Of a DNA stretch of 64,000 nucleotides, positions 36,018 through 47,001 are shown piece after piece. This DNA comes from Trema orientale (taxonomy: Eukaryota; Streptophyta; Magnoliopsida; Rosales; Cannabaceae): NCBI GenBank assembly GCA_002914845.1, contig JXTC01000230.1:419023-483022 (forward strand), given 5' to 3'. The notes under the pieces are model-generated. The model saw nothing but the letters and a program-made list of their open reading frames with translations, ran no database searches and was not told where the DNA came from. A program made the translations under genes and the position numbers. Positions within the stretch are counted from its first letter, which is position 1; every line of letters starts with the position of its first letter.

Positions 36018-36643
36018 TAATTTTTATGCATGTCAATTTATTAGATGTATCATTATTGATTAAAAATAACGCAACTAGGTAAGTGTCTATCCACTTAATT
36101 ATCAATAGTTTGATTGTTCCAAATGAACTAAAAGTGGAAGACCATTTGGTTTCGGGTAATGGTCATGGAACTGGAATTAGAAGAGTCATTTTTAAAGAAT
36201 CTCCCTCGTTAATTAATTTATTTATTTGGTTTGCCTTTTTAATATAGGAAAATGCTTTCACTCATAATGTGATGAAATGGGCAAGAGTGTTTGGTAGGAT
36301 GGGAAACTAGAAGGAAGAGAGATGTGAGGAGATTATTGAATGGATTTATATGTTTGTTTGATAAGAAAGAATTAGATAAAGATTTAACTAAATATAAATT
36401 CTTTAAAATTGAAAAAAATAATAGAATGATTATTCTAATCAAAATAAAAATAAAATCTTTAGTCTTCCTTCCACTTCTACGCGTCTTTCCAAACGCAAAA
36501 GATAATTCTAGTCTATTATTTTTTCACTCATGCCAAATACAATTCAAGAAAAATGCTCATCTCTTCCCTAGGCAATATAAGATGTATTCATTTCCCAAAG
36601 ATTTTAAGCCCTACCCATGGTGGGCCCAACGATTTTGAGCCCA
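36018..36643. other. Remaining 3' flank of duplicated unit A
   Basis: 36018-36300 aligns with 40766-41045 downstream of copy B (shared: CAATTAGGTAGGTGTCT-like, ATCAATAGTTTGATTGTTC, TTTGGTTTCGGGTAATGG, GGAAAATGCTTT). 36300-36640 is AT-rich with no supported gene; its 115-aa ORF is not recognisable. Confidence 0.6.
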
Positions 36644-36959
36644 ATCCATATCGATTGGATGAAAAATACATTAAAAGTAAAAAAGAAAATTCCACGCTAG
36701 CCAAGGAATCTCTCACAAAAGTGCAAGTGTTCTTCTCTGTGGGAGAGCTCAGATTGGTCTCTAGCACTGTCATTCTATAGTTCGCGCCTGCCACTGTTTT
36801 CTTTTCTTCTTTTTTGGGCTTGTGATGCAGATTCAGTGCACCTGGACACGCCCTGAATTGCGCCCCAGGCCCTCATCATTCTTAACATTGTCGCAGCATT
36901 TAAAGAGAAGAATTGACTCTCTTGGCAAAAGAGAGGGAACACATTCTCTTGTAGCCGCC
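36644..36959 (+). promoter_or_regulatory. Conserved promoter/leader of aminotransferase copy B, with a leader insertion
   Basis: It aligns with 30614-30884 of copy A, including TATAGTTCGC at 36776-36785. About 57 bp (36816-36872, GGGCTTGTGATGCAG ... CGCCCCAGGCC) has no counterpart in copy A. The extra segment contains an ATG (36825) in frame with the main start. Confidence 0.6.
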
Positions 36960-39900
36960 ATGTCCACCACTACCACACCTGATAATCAGGTCGCTGCCAA
37001 TCACAATGGGTCGACCCAGAACTCCAATCCGCCATTGCAGGTACTTCTTCTTGTTCTGACTTTGGTTTTAGCTCGATTTCGAGGCGTATTTTAATGGGTT
37101 TTGGTCTGAACTGAATTGTGTTTTTGTTTTTTCGGTCCCTTTGGTGATTTTGTACTTGAATTGAAATGGGTTTTTGTTTTTTTGGTCGCTTGTGTGATTC
37201 TTTTGATCTTTGATTTGAAAATACATTTTTTTTTTCTCGTTTTACGATTTGTGTTTATCCCTTTATGCAGATTTTAGTCTATTTGAGTTCCTTTAGTTTT
37301 GCATGTTCAAAGATTTGCCCTTTACTCTTGCATGTAACTTGATTGAAAATGGAGTTTTTGTTTTTTGTTTTTTTTTTTTTGGTTTTTTTTTTTTTCAGTC
37401 AATTTGAGTTCCTTTACTCTTGCATATTCAAAGGTTTCCTCTTTTTGAGCCGTGTCTTGGATTTTAGAAGTATTAAATTGAAAGCATGTCTGTTTGGTCC
37501 TCTGGATTCTTAGGAACTACTATTAAGTTCTTATGGATGGTTCGTGGAGTTGCTTTAAGTTTCCCCTTGTTCGTTCAATTTTGTTTGGAACACCATTTGT
37601 TTGCTGTTGTAATGCCTAATACATATTGAAGTAGCAGCACTTACATGCATACAATGGGGCTGAGTATATTGATTTAATTGCCCTAATCCACCTGATTAAA
37701 ATCACTCACACACACACCATTTGTGTTAATAAAACTTAACTATTATGAATTTGGTATATAAATCTAAAGTGGTAGTTTATCTAGACTACAAGATTTTGGT
37801 TGGCCACTTATGTTGATTGGCTTCCAGACACCCCCTGTAGCTCCCCTTTAAGAATTCGTATTATGTAGTTTCATCGACAGCTACTGCTTGGTGGTCTCTG
37901 CTAAGTAAAACCGTTTGATCTATGTGGTTTTACTTTACTCTTCATTATGTTTGGACCTTGGTGCCTTGGGTAAGTCTTGGAAGGTTGACCATGCAAATCA
38001 AATTTAGATTCAAATTATGAGAGGGCAAAAAAGAATCTATTATTGTCTTATCCCCAAAAGTCATCATATCCTAATGCGGTGATACTGCATTTGTACATGA
38101 AACTTTTCTGCACAATATTTTGAAGGAAATTTCTACATCATTGTTTTTATTTGTTGACTAATATATGGCCACCCTAGGACATTTTATATTCCTAGTTGGA
38201 TAAATGGTCACTTCTGTCAAAATCTGTTTACATGATTCCTTCCTAGTGCTAAAAAGGAGGCAACCTTATGGCATTGTCTGCCTCAAGGTGAAAAACTGGG
38301 AGAGAACCTCTTCATGAGGGTTATTGAGAAATACATATTGAAACTGTCTTAGGATAGAGTACATCATCACTGTTTTTATACTCAATATGAAGCATGTGCT
38401 TCAACTTTACAACTACGAAGAATTTAGTTCTGACCACTTTATTTCTACCTCATGCTTGATGTCTTGCTAGTCATCGTAATATATTAACATGATTCAAGGG
38501 AAACGTGTCAGAGCCTCAAAAGATCAAGGTTATACTGGGAGGGTGTCTCCCAATTGGACAAATCAAAAAAGTCAAAGGATACTCTTGTGCTTGACTTTAG
38601 AGACTGCTCTTCATTGTTATGAATTAGTTTCTCTTTTTTATTTCCTTCTTCAAATGTTTGTAAGGGACAAAGAATTTAGAAAAGAAATAAAGATTAAGAT
38701 ACCAGACGAAGGAACAAAACAATGTTTTAGTGGATCAGTTTCTGTTGAGTTTGAGAGTCACTTAAAGTTGCTTTTGCATTAGATTAGCTTCTTCTGGACT
38801 TACCCTTTCCGTTTTGTTGAATTCTTATTTCCTCCTTCTTGACTCAAGTTTTTCGTGCTCTGTTAGGAATTCAATTTAGCTGCCTAAATTTATTCAATTT
38901 CTCATCTGCACGAAAATATTTTCATGCTTCGTAGCACCAATTAAATGTCTTGATTAATTTTTGGAATTATTTCTGTATAGTGACTGCTTCATACTTTTGT
39001 CCCATTCTATTTGCATTGCTGAAGTTCCCATCTCTGCTTGATCTGTACAGCTATTGTTTCTGCATACTTGATTTTACCTATTTGGCTATATCAACGTGTA
39101 CATGCATGTAACTACATTACTTTGACATTAGTAGAATCTAGTTTTAACTCTTACATCCATGTTAAATCTTACCAATCTCATCACTCGTCAGTGTAACTGA
39201 TTTCAAATACTCTCTTTTAAGAGAATAATAATTTTACTTCTATCCGTTTTCTGTCCTTTTTTTTTTTTCGCAACATTGTGGTGTCTTGTCGAAGGACAAA
39301 TCTTGAAATTTTCATTGTTAAACTCATAATACCCCATGCCTTTGAATGATATACGTTTCTATGTTGGTACTTTTTCCAATGATTACTGTTTGTTTGTCAG
39401 ATTGCCAAGCGCTTGGAGAAATTCAAAACAACAATCTTCACCCAAATGAGTAATCTCGCTGTTAAACATGGAGCAATAAACCTTGGCCAAGGATTCCCCA
39501 ACTTTGATGGTCCTGAGTTTGTAAAGGAAGCAGCAATTCAAGCCATTAAGAATGGGAAGAATCAATATGCTCGTGGATATGGAGTTCCAGACTTAAACTT
39601 TGCCATTGCTGAGCGATTCAAGAAAGATACAGGTCTTGTGGTGGACCCCGAGAAAGAAATTACTGTTACCTCCGGGTGCACTGAAGCTATTGCGGCTACT
39701 ATTCTGGGCTTGATTAATCCTGGTGATGAGGTTATCCTATTTGCACCTTTTTATGACTCCTATGAAGCCACTCTATCCATGGCTGGTGCCAAAATAAAGG
39801 GCATCACATTGCGCCCTCCGGATTTTGCTGCCCCTATTGATGAGCTAAAGTCCGCGATATCGAAGAATACTCGTGCAATCCTTATAAACACTCCACATAA

Positions 39901-40552
39901 TCCAACCGGAAAGATGTTCACTCGGGAGGAGCTCAGTAAAATTGCATCTCTATGCATCGAGAACAATGTGTTGGTTTTCACAGATGAAGTTTATGATAAG
40001 TTGGCGTTCGAAATGGATCACATTTCTATGGCATCTCTTCCGGGAATGTATGAGCGAACTGTGACATTGAATTCCTTGGGAAAAACGTTCTCCTTGACAG
40101 GTTGGAAGATTGGTTGGGCAATAGCTCCTCCACATCTGACATGGGGAGTGCGGCAGGCACATGCCTTTCTCACATTTTCTACCTCCACTCCAATGCAGTG
40201 GGCTGCTGCCACAGCTCTTAGAGCCCCTGACTCTTACTATGAGGAGCTGAAGAGGGATTACAATGCAAAGAAGGCAATTTTGGTTGAAGGGTTGAAGGCT
40301 GTTGGATTCAAAGTACACCCATCAAGTGGGACGTATTTTGTAGTTGTAGATCACACCCCTTTCGGACTGGCCAATGACATTGAGTTTTGCGAGTATTTGA
40401 TAAAAGAAGTTGGAGTGGCTGCAATTCCAACCAGCGTATTTTACTTGAACCCAGAAGAAGGTAAGGACTTAGTCAGATTTACCTTCTGTAAAGACGAAGG
40501 GACTCTTAGAGCTGCAGTAGAGAGAATGAAGGAGAAGCTGTTGAGAAAGTAA
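36960..40552 (+). CDS. PLP-dependent aminotransferase, kynurenine/glutamine transaminase type, copy B
   Basis: Two exons: 36960-37040 and 39401-40552, with a 2360-bp GT-AG intron; 410 aa. It is the tandem duplicate of copy A, same strand. Over the 379 residues aligned in exon 2 I count about 30 substitutions (roughly 92% identity), plus one in exon 1 and one at the exon-2 start (IAKRL against ISKRL). Cofactor residues are all conserved: PHNPTGK, FTDEVY, SLGKTFSLTGWK and the C-terminal VRF Arg. Differences cluster at SYEAT (A: SYKGN), DFAAP (A: DFGVP) and IAPPH (A: IGPQH, just after the Schiff-base Lys); some could affect substrate preference. The start was chosen for its match to copy A and GCCGCCATGTCC context. 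An ATG 45 codons upstream (36825) is also in frame and open. Intron sequence stays alignable with copy A, which implies a fairly recent duplication. Confidence 0.93.
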
Positions 40553-43500
40553 CTTTAAAGTGTTCTATTTTTTTTTCTCAGAATAACGAGCTCAATTGTG
40601 ACCAGGGTGATGAAAAGATTAATGTTGCTGTTAAAATTAAGCATTTGGAGCGAATTAAAATGTGACTTTTCTTCCTGGTTAACAATATTATCCAAATATG
40701 TGACTTTGGTAGTGAATTTTAACGTTTGGTATTTGGAAATGGTTATCAATCTTCATTTGGTATCTTTATTTTTATGTATGTCATTTTATTAGATATATCA
40801 TTCTAGATTAAATAGAACGCAATTAGGTAGGTGTCTGTCCGCTCAATTATCAGTAGTTTGATTGTTCGAAACGAAATTTGGTTAAACAAAAATATTGGGA
40901 TAATAGTATTTGGTTTCGGGTAATGGACATGGAACTGGAACTGGAAGATCCATTTTTAAATTATCTCCCTTATAAATTCACTTATTCGGCTTTGCCTTTT
41001 TTATATAGGAAAATGCTTTTCACTCATAATGTGATGTGTTTGGTAGGAGAGAGAAGTGGAAGGATGGAGGAGGGTGAAGGGATTATTAGATGGATTTAGA
41101 GTATGGTGTTTGTTTGCTGGGAATGGATTAGATGAGGGATTCAAATCTTCGATTTTATTCAAATGTCAACCCTTCCAAAATTAGAGAGATCTTAAGAGGT
41201 AGATGCTCACGCAAGAGGTTGAATGTTTATTCTAACTAAAATATTTCTCCTCCTTACCAAATAAGAAGAAGATTTTGGTCTATTCTCCTTTCACTCATAG
41301 CAAACTCAATAAGAGAAGAGTACTCTACTTCTTTCACTTTTTTTTTTTTTTGATAACGAAAAAGGGAGGAGGGGCGACCAGCGTGGCAACCCTCCCTGGG
41401 CGTGACCATAGGAGCTCCAACCCGTTCAGGAATGTTCCCCAAAACCCTATCGGCCAGGTCGCCACCACCGGACGGTAGAGTGAGTCATCTGTACCCCAAC
41501 CAAAAGTGTATGTTTCATTCCATTTTATCTTCTCTTTCCTACTAAACATAGCATAAATGAAAGGAGAAATTATATTTTTTACAATTACAGTATATGGTAT
41601 TGGATGAATCTAGTTGTTACCTACGTGATTCTAGTGTGCGGCAGGATTTAGTGATGATTCTGATAGTCACCTAATATTAGGATAAGTGACTAGTCTATAT
41701 TCGGAAGGATTGAGTTTAATTGTGATACTTGATTTTTCAGTATTTAGAAAATATTTTAATTTTTTAGTCCCCTCCTTAGAAATATATATATGGAGGACTT
41801 CTCAAAAAAATATATATATAATCCGCCAGAATTAAGTGGTGGAAACGAGAAAGACTATTCCCCATCCAAACATGTTGTTGGTGTTTATGTTGTGTAAATA
41901 TAGCAAATAAAGTTCATAAATACTCGTTTAAATGCACACTCTGACAAATAAAAAAGATGGGTGTGTAAAAGATACCTTTCCAATGGAAACTATGTGCTAA
42001 ATTCGTTAAATACTAAAATTATATTAATTTAATTTTGTCCAAACAATCGAAATTAAATAAAATTGCAAAAACAAAAATTAAAAATGATTAAATGATTCCA
42101 AAAAAAAAAAAAGGAAAAAGAACTGAAAAGGAGTTCCAAATTTTTGAATGATTAAAAAAAAAGGGGACATAACGTATTTTTAACAAAGGAAAATATATAT
42201 CAAATTAAATCTACACATAATGCTAAGTCACTTGCCAAAATGTATAAACGACTATATCATTTGTCCGTGCAATCTTTGAACACGTCTAAATGAATTTTTT
42301 TGAAAAACAAAAAAACAAAAAAACAAAAAGGGTCCCTAACTCAATAGCCTTTGTGTACTTTTACACAGACATTAAGAATTACAACCGACTTTAAACATTT
42401 AAACATATTTATTTTACCATGACCAAAAAAAGATTTACACGATTTTTTTTTCTTTTTAACGACGACTCTTTAAGAGAATTAAATTAATAACTAGCCAAAT
42501 CGGCTATATGAAAAATACAAATTTCTATAGAAACTAGAAACATCCCTTAAGATACATCTTATATCACCGTATTCTAGCAAGAGTATGGGCTATTATATTC
42601 ATATTACAATAAACATAATTGTATACGCCACCTCTCACTAAAAGAAAAAAAATTCTTTCAAGGCGTCTATCAGTAAACACTATAGCAGACTATTCTTCAT
42701 AGTAGCCTTCTTCACGATGTCCATTAATAAATACCACAACAGACCTCCTTTACCACATAAATAAGTAAACGCTACTACAGTTCCCCCTACCAACATCACT
42801 GTTATAAACCTCTAGGCTCAACAACTTCAGAGGAAGATCTCTGATATAGAGGTATTGAAAATACCCACAAAACAAATAATAGGAAAAAGAATTCTCTAAA
42901 TTTGGATCACAGTGAAACAGATCTCAATGACACAACAATATTAAAAACAACCCAAAACAACTAAAAAAAATAACTCAAAACACCACAGATTTAGATCTGA
43001 GTATACTAAAACCAACCCAAAACAATCCAAAATACCACAAAACTAGGTTTGGGTATACTAAACACACCGTAGATCCAAATCTAGATAGACAATTGCCTTC
43101 ACAAATGAAAAGATTATTTGGAAAAAAACAAAAAAAAAAAAAAAGAAAAAATCCATCCTGGGGAAGGAGCACTTACTAAGAGAGGAGTAGAGCAAGCAGT
43201 TTTGCGGAGAATACGTGAGGGATAAAAAACAACTCTTCTTTTAGATTTAGATTTACACAATTTTAGTTGTCCGCTAAACATACCATAAAACTAATTATAC
43301 CTTTATCAAATGATAAAATTTAAGGGTTTACTTCCCAATTTAAAAAAATAAAAAAAATAAAAAATAAGTAATAGAACATTAAAAATTTAAGAAAATATTT
43401 GACCACTAAACATAAAACACATACTTATTTTATAAATAGTTTCTATGCATGTCACACTTTTATCACGAACTACAAGTCTGAAAATACTCAAGATACTTAT

Positions 43501-43570
43501 TTATTACCACTAAAATTAAAGTTTACACCGTTTTTCAAGTTGGTCATTAAACATAAAAGAAAGCTAACTA
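40553..43570. other. 3' flank of copy B and AT-rich spacer
   Basis: 40553-41045 aligns with the 3' flank of copy A. Beyond it I see no gene; the remaining ORFs are under 80 aa and unrecognised. Poly-A and poly-T tracts are frequent (for example 43123-43144 on the plus strand). Confidence 0.55.
41338..41500 (-). mobile_element. Short GC-rich retroposon-like insert with oligo-T boundary
   Basis: A T tract (41338-41351) is followed directly by GATAACGAAAAAGGGAGGAG and about 110 GC-rich bases, abruptly unlike the surroundings. On the minus strand this reads as a GC-rich segment ending CGTTATCAAAAAAAA, a form typical of plant LINE or SINE 3' ends. A target duplication was not confirmed. Confidence 0.4.
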
Positions 43571-44844
43571 CCACAGCTCGTCCTCATGGTATTCAGCTCC
43601 ATCGGCTCGGCTCTCTCCTTTGGTAGCTCACCGAAAGCCATCATGGCCACCCTGTGCTTCTTCTGCTTCTGGCTTGGCTTCGGCATCGGCGACGACTACC
43701 CTCTTTCGGCCACCATCATGGCCGAGTACTCCGCCAAAACCACGCGAGGCGTGTTCATCGCCGCCGTCTTCGCAATGCAAGGGTTCGGGATTTTAGCCAG
43801 CAGCGCCGTCGCGGTCTTCATCTCTCCCACGTTTTCCGAAAACTGTTCCCCGCAAAGCCTTACTCCGTTGGCCCCGTGGGGTCCACCCCGGCGGAAGCCG
43901 ACTACGTTTAGAGGATCATCTTATTGCTCAGAGCGTTGCCAGTGGCACTGACTCATTACTGGCGATTGAGGCTGCCGGAGACGCCGAGGTACACAGCCTT
44001 GGGGGCCAAGGACTAGCAGAAGGCCTGGCAAGACATGTCGAAGGTTCTCAAGGTCGAAATCCAAAACGACAACAAGAGCAACGCCATCGAGGAGAGAAAC
44101 GACTTGTCGTTTGGGCTGTTCTCGAGCCAGTTCCTCAAACGACACGGGAGGCATCTTCTCGGAACTACCGCGGCCTGGTTCTTCGTCGACGTGGCTTACT
44201 ACAGCCAGAACCTATTCCAGAAGGACATCTTCAGCGCCGTCGGGTGGCTGCTGATGGCCAAAACCATGAGCGCTCTCGACGAGCTCTTCAAGATCAGTAG
44301 GGCTCAATTCTTGATAGCCTTGTATGGGACAGTCCCCGGTTAATGGTTCACCGTTGCCCTAATCGACCGGATCGGCCGGTTCAAGATTCAGGCGGCCGGG
44401 TTCTTCTTCATAATTGCTTTCATGTTCGCTACCGTACAACCACTTGACGGCGGCCGGAAACCATGCGTGGTTTACGGACTCACATTCTTCTTCGCCAACT
44501 TTGGGCCCAATGCCACCACCTTCATCGTGCCGGCAGAGATTTTTCCGGCGAGGTTCCGATCAACGTGTCACGGGATATCTGCTGCGACGGGCAAGGACGG
44601 GGCGATCGTGGGTGCCTTCGGGTTCTTGTATGCAGCACAGAGCCAGGACAAGGCCAAGACCGATGTCGGGTACCGGGCCGGGATCGGAATGAAGAATTCT
44701 CTCATTGTTTTAGGAGTGATTAATCTGTTAGGGTTGCTTTTCACTTTTCTTGTGCCTGAGTCTAAGGGCAAATCATTGGAGGAAATGCCAAGGGAGAACG
44801 AAGATCAAGAAGAGCCCAATGTTGATCCTTCTACTAGGGTTTAA
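43571..44844 (+). pseudogene. PHT1: PHT1-family inorganic phosphate transporter pseudogene, 5'-truncated
   Basis: The translated pieces match PHT1 proton/phosphate symporters (plasma membrane, 12 membrane segments, about 520-540 aa) in order. They are [20 protein letters not shown], the PHT1 signature region [14 protein letters not shown] (usually [14 protein letters not shown]), [72 protein letters not shown] and [10 protein letters not shown]. Roughly the first 110-120 residues are missing. There is a frameshift near 43830 (frame of 43586 to frame of 43861), then in-frame stops at 43909 (TAG where TGG is expected), 44014 (TAG) and 44341 (TAA in TVPG-stop-WFT, where Tyr is expected). The C-terminal part from 44344 to the stop at 44842 is intact. 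No introns. GC content is much higher than the flanks, so it is a fairly young relic. No functional transporter can come from it. Confidence 0.93.
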
Positions 44845-46301
44845 GTATTTAGCTAGGACGTTTGTTTTTTTTTTTTCGGTCATGGTTAGAAATTTTTTTT
44901 TTTTTTTTTTTGAAATCTAACGGAAAGTTTTTTTATATATTAAAATATTGGTTCAATTCTTACTGCATGCATATATAGCAAATGTCAATTTTGTGCAATA
45001 TATTGATATACATTTGCTCCGAACTGGAAAAAAAAATGCGATATTCTGATTTGGCCAGGCACATAGGCTCCGATCTTTTACATATATGAAAAATTCGAAG
45101 AAAAAGGAGATGAAAAAAAAAATCCATAAATTTTCCTTTCGAAATATCAAATTTCAGAATACTTCTTATGTATTAAAGTTTTTCTTGCACTTAGATCTCT
45201 AAATATTTTCCCAATTTTGTTTCCTTTCCTACCTAAAATATGAGTTCTAAACAGAGCCTGTTTGAATAATAGATCAAATGAAAACTACACCATCCCAACC
45301 AAAGGGTGAACAAATTTTGAAACTTCAATTTACCCTTTTTTTTTGGCAACGAAAAATTGGTAGTTAGAACTTCATATAAATCCCGATATATTAACAGTTC
45401 TAGATATCTTCTTTAATTTCAATACTTAATTTCTATCGAATCCTTCAAGAATCAAATACATCAGAATGAAATCTAAGATTTTTTTTTTAATTTATAAAAC
45501 GGGTTCTCAGTAGAATAATATTAATAAAAGCTAAAAAACTTCAATTATAATACAAGCACAAAAGATTACAATTTCAACTTCTCCAAAAAGAGAAAATCTA
45601 AGATTTGGTTATTCGAACTTTTTAAAAAATTTCATAAAAACTTAGAGACAGTTGGTTGTAAAAAGACAAATCAAGGCCATTTCCATAAATTTAGAAATTT
45701 TTCATGTTGAGAGCATGCACGTAAAATATTACACACTATAGTTAAATAATTCTCAAATATTTTTCAACTAGTCAAAGAAGTTGCATTACTCTACCAGAAG
45801 TGGTACGGAAAAGAAGAAGAATAGAAAGTACCAGAGAGAACAAGAATAGAATAGCCTCCAATTTAACTTAATTGGTATATTGGAGATAAATTCGTGAATG
45901 AGATGTTATTCATTAGATTGATAATAGTATAGTGGGGGAGTACCGGTCCATATATAATACTACTATAATAATTACTCAAAATTCCTTAGTCACATATAAA
46001 ACCACCAGAAGTGGAATAATGCTCTAAAGGAATTCCAGTAAAGGAAAATATTTCAATGATCACTAAATTTCTCAAGAATTGAGAATTGTGCTTATTTTCT
46101 AAATTATGCATATGCATAAACTTTGGTTTTGTCCTTGCACTACATGTATGATAAGTTAAATAGGCTTCAGTCGTGTACTCATGGTATGCATATCAAGCCT
46201 AAATAAAGTGAAATAAAACGAGTAATAAAGAATTTTGTATATTGCCAAGGTTCTAAATTTATTTAAAATTTAAAAGAAAATTGATTACTTATAGAAATGG
46301 T
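44845..46301. other. Intergenic with retroposon-tail fragments
   Basis: T runs at 44868-44877 and 44895-44911. The block at 45480-45600 (T run, AAACGGGTTCTC, then GAATAATATTAATAAAAGC) shares about 80 bp with 24035-24125. No gene is seen. Confidence 0.5.
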
Positions 46302-47001
46302 GACTCTATTGCCACCCGTCATTTTTCTCTCCCCACTCCTCTTCTAAATAGACCCATTTCTAAAATTTAAAATTAGAATATTTTCTTAACACTCCTTTAA
46401 AAGTTTCATATTCCAAAATTAGTTATCAATAAAAAATTCAAACAAATTATATTTCTTTTTCCACCCTTTTTTTGAAAATCCGCCATTCCTTTGTCTTCTT
46501 CGTTTTATTTAACCTCATCCCAATAATCAAGATATTTTAGAGTTCTTGAATCATTTTTAAAGTTCTTGAGATCTAGAAATAATTAGATGTCTTGAATTAT
46601 TTTTTTAGGGTACTTCAAAATTAGAGAGAGATGGAGAGTTAGAGTTCTTGAATCATTTTTAGAGTTTTTGAGAATTAGAGAAAGAGAATTAAAATTATTG
46701 AATTATCTTTTAGAGTTTTTGAGAGAAAACTTTGCTAAAATTTTGAATTTATAGTATGTTCATCTATTACTTGATAAACTTTATTTAACTAAAGTATTTT
46801 TAGTATTTAAGATTATTTCAATGATTTGCTATCATTATGTTTAAGGGGCTGTGTGAAAAAAAAAAAATCTAGTTCAGGAAGAATATTATACTTAGTTAAT
46901 ATTATTTATGCCCATTTGTGTCATTTTATATGAGATTATTTTTGTCCTTTAGAAATTAATAATTAAAGGGTGGAAAGAGAAAAAAAGGCGTCAATAGACC
47001 C
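46302..47001 (-). mobile_element. Repeat element, inverted relative of the 21.1-21.7 kb copy
   Basis: Ends resemble an inverted repeat: ACTCTATTGCCACCC at left and GGTCTATTGACGCC (reverse complement) at right, both leading into T-rich CTC-containing sequence. The interior has several copies of GAGTTCTTGAATCATTTTTA-like phrases separated by GAGAATTAGAGA-type spacers. No coding. Confidence 0.5.

Noticed and set aside
18725..44844. A symbiosis/phosphate gene cluster linking NSP2 and PHT1
   Set aside because: The PHT1 copy is a pseudogene, the genes are 23 kb apart with unrelated genes between, and nothing shows joint regulation.
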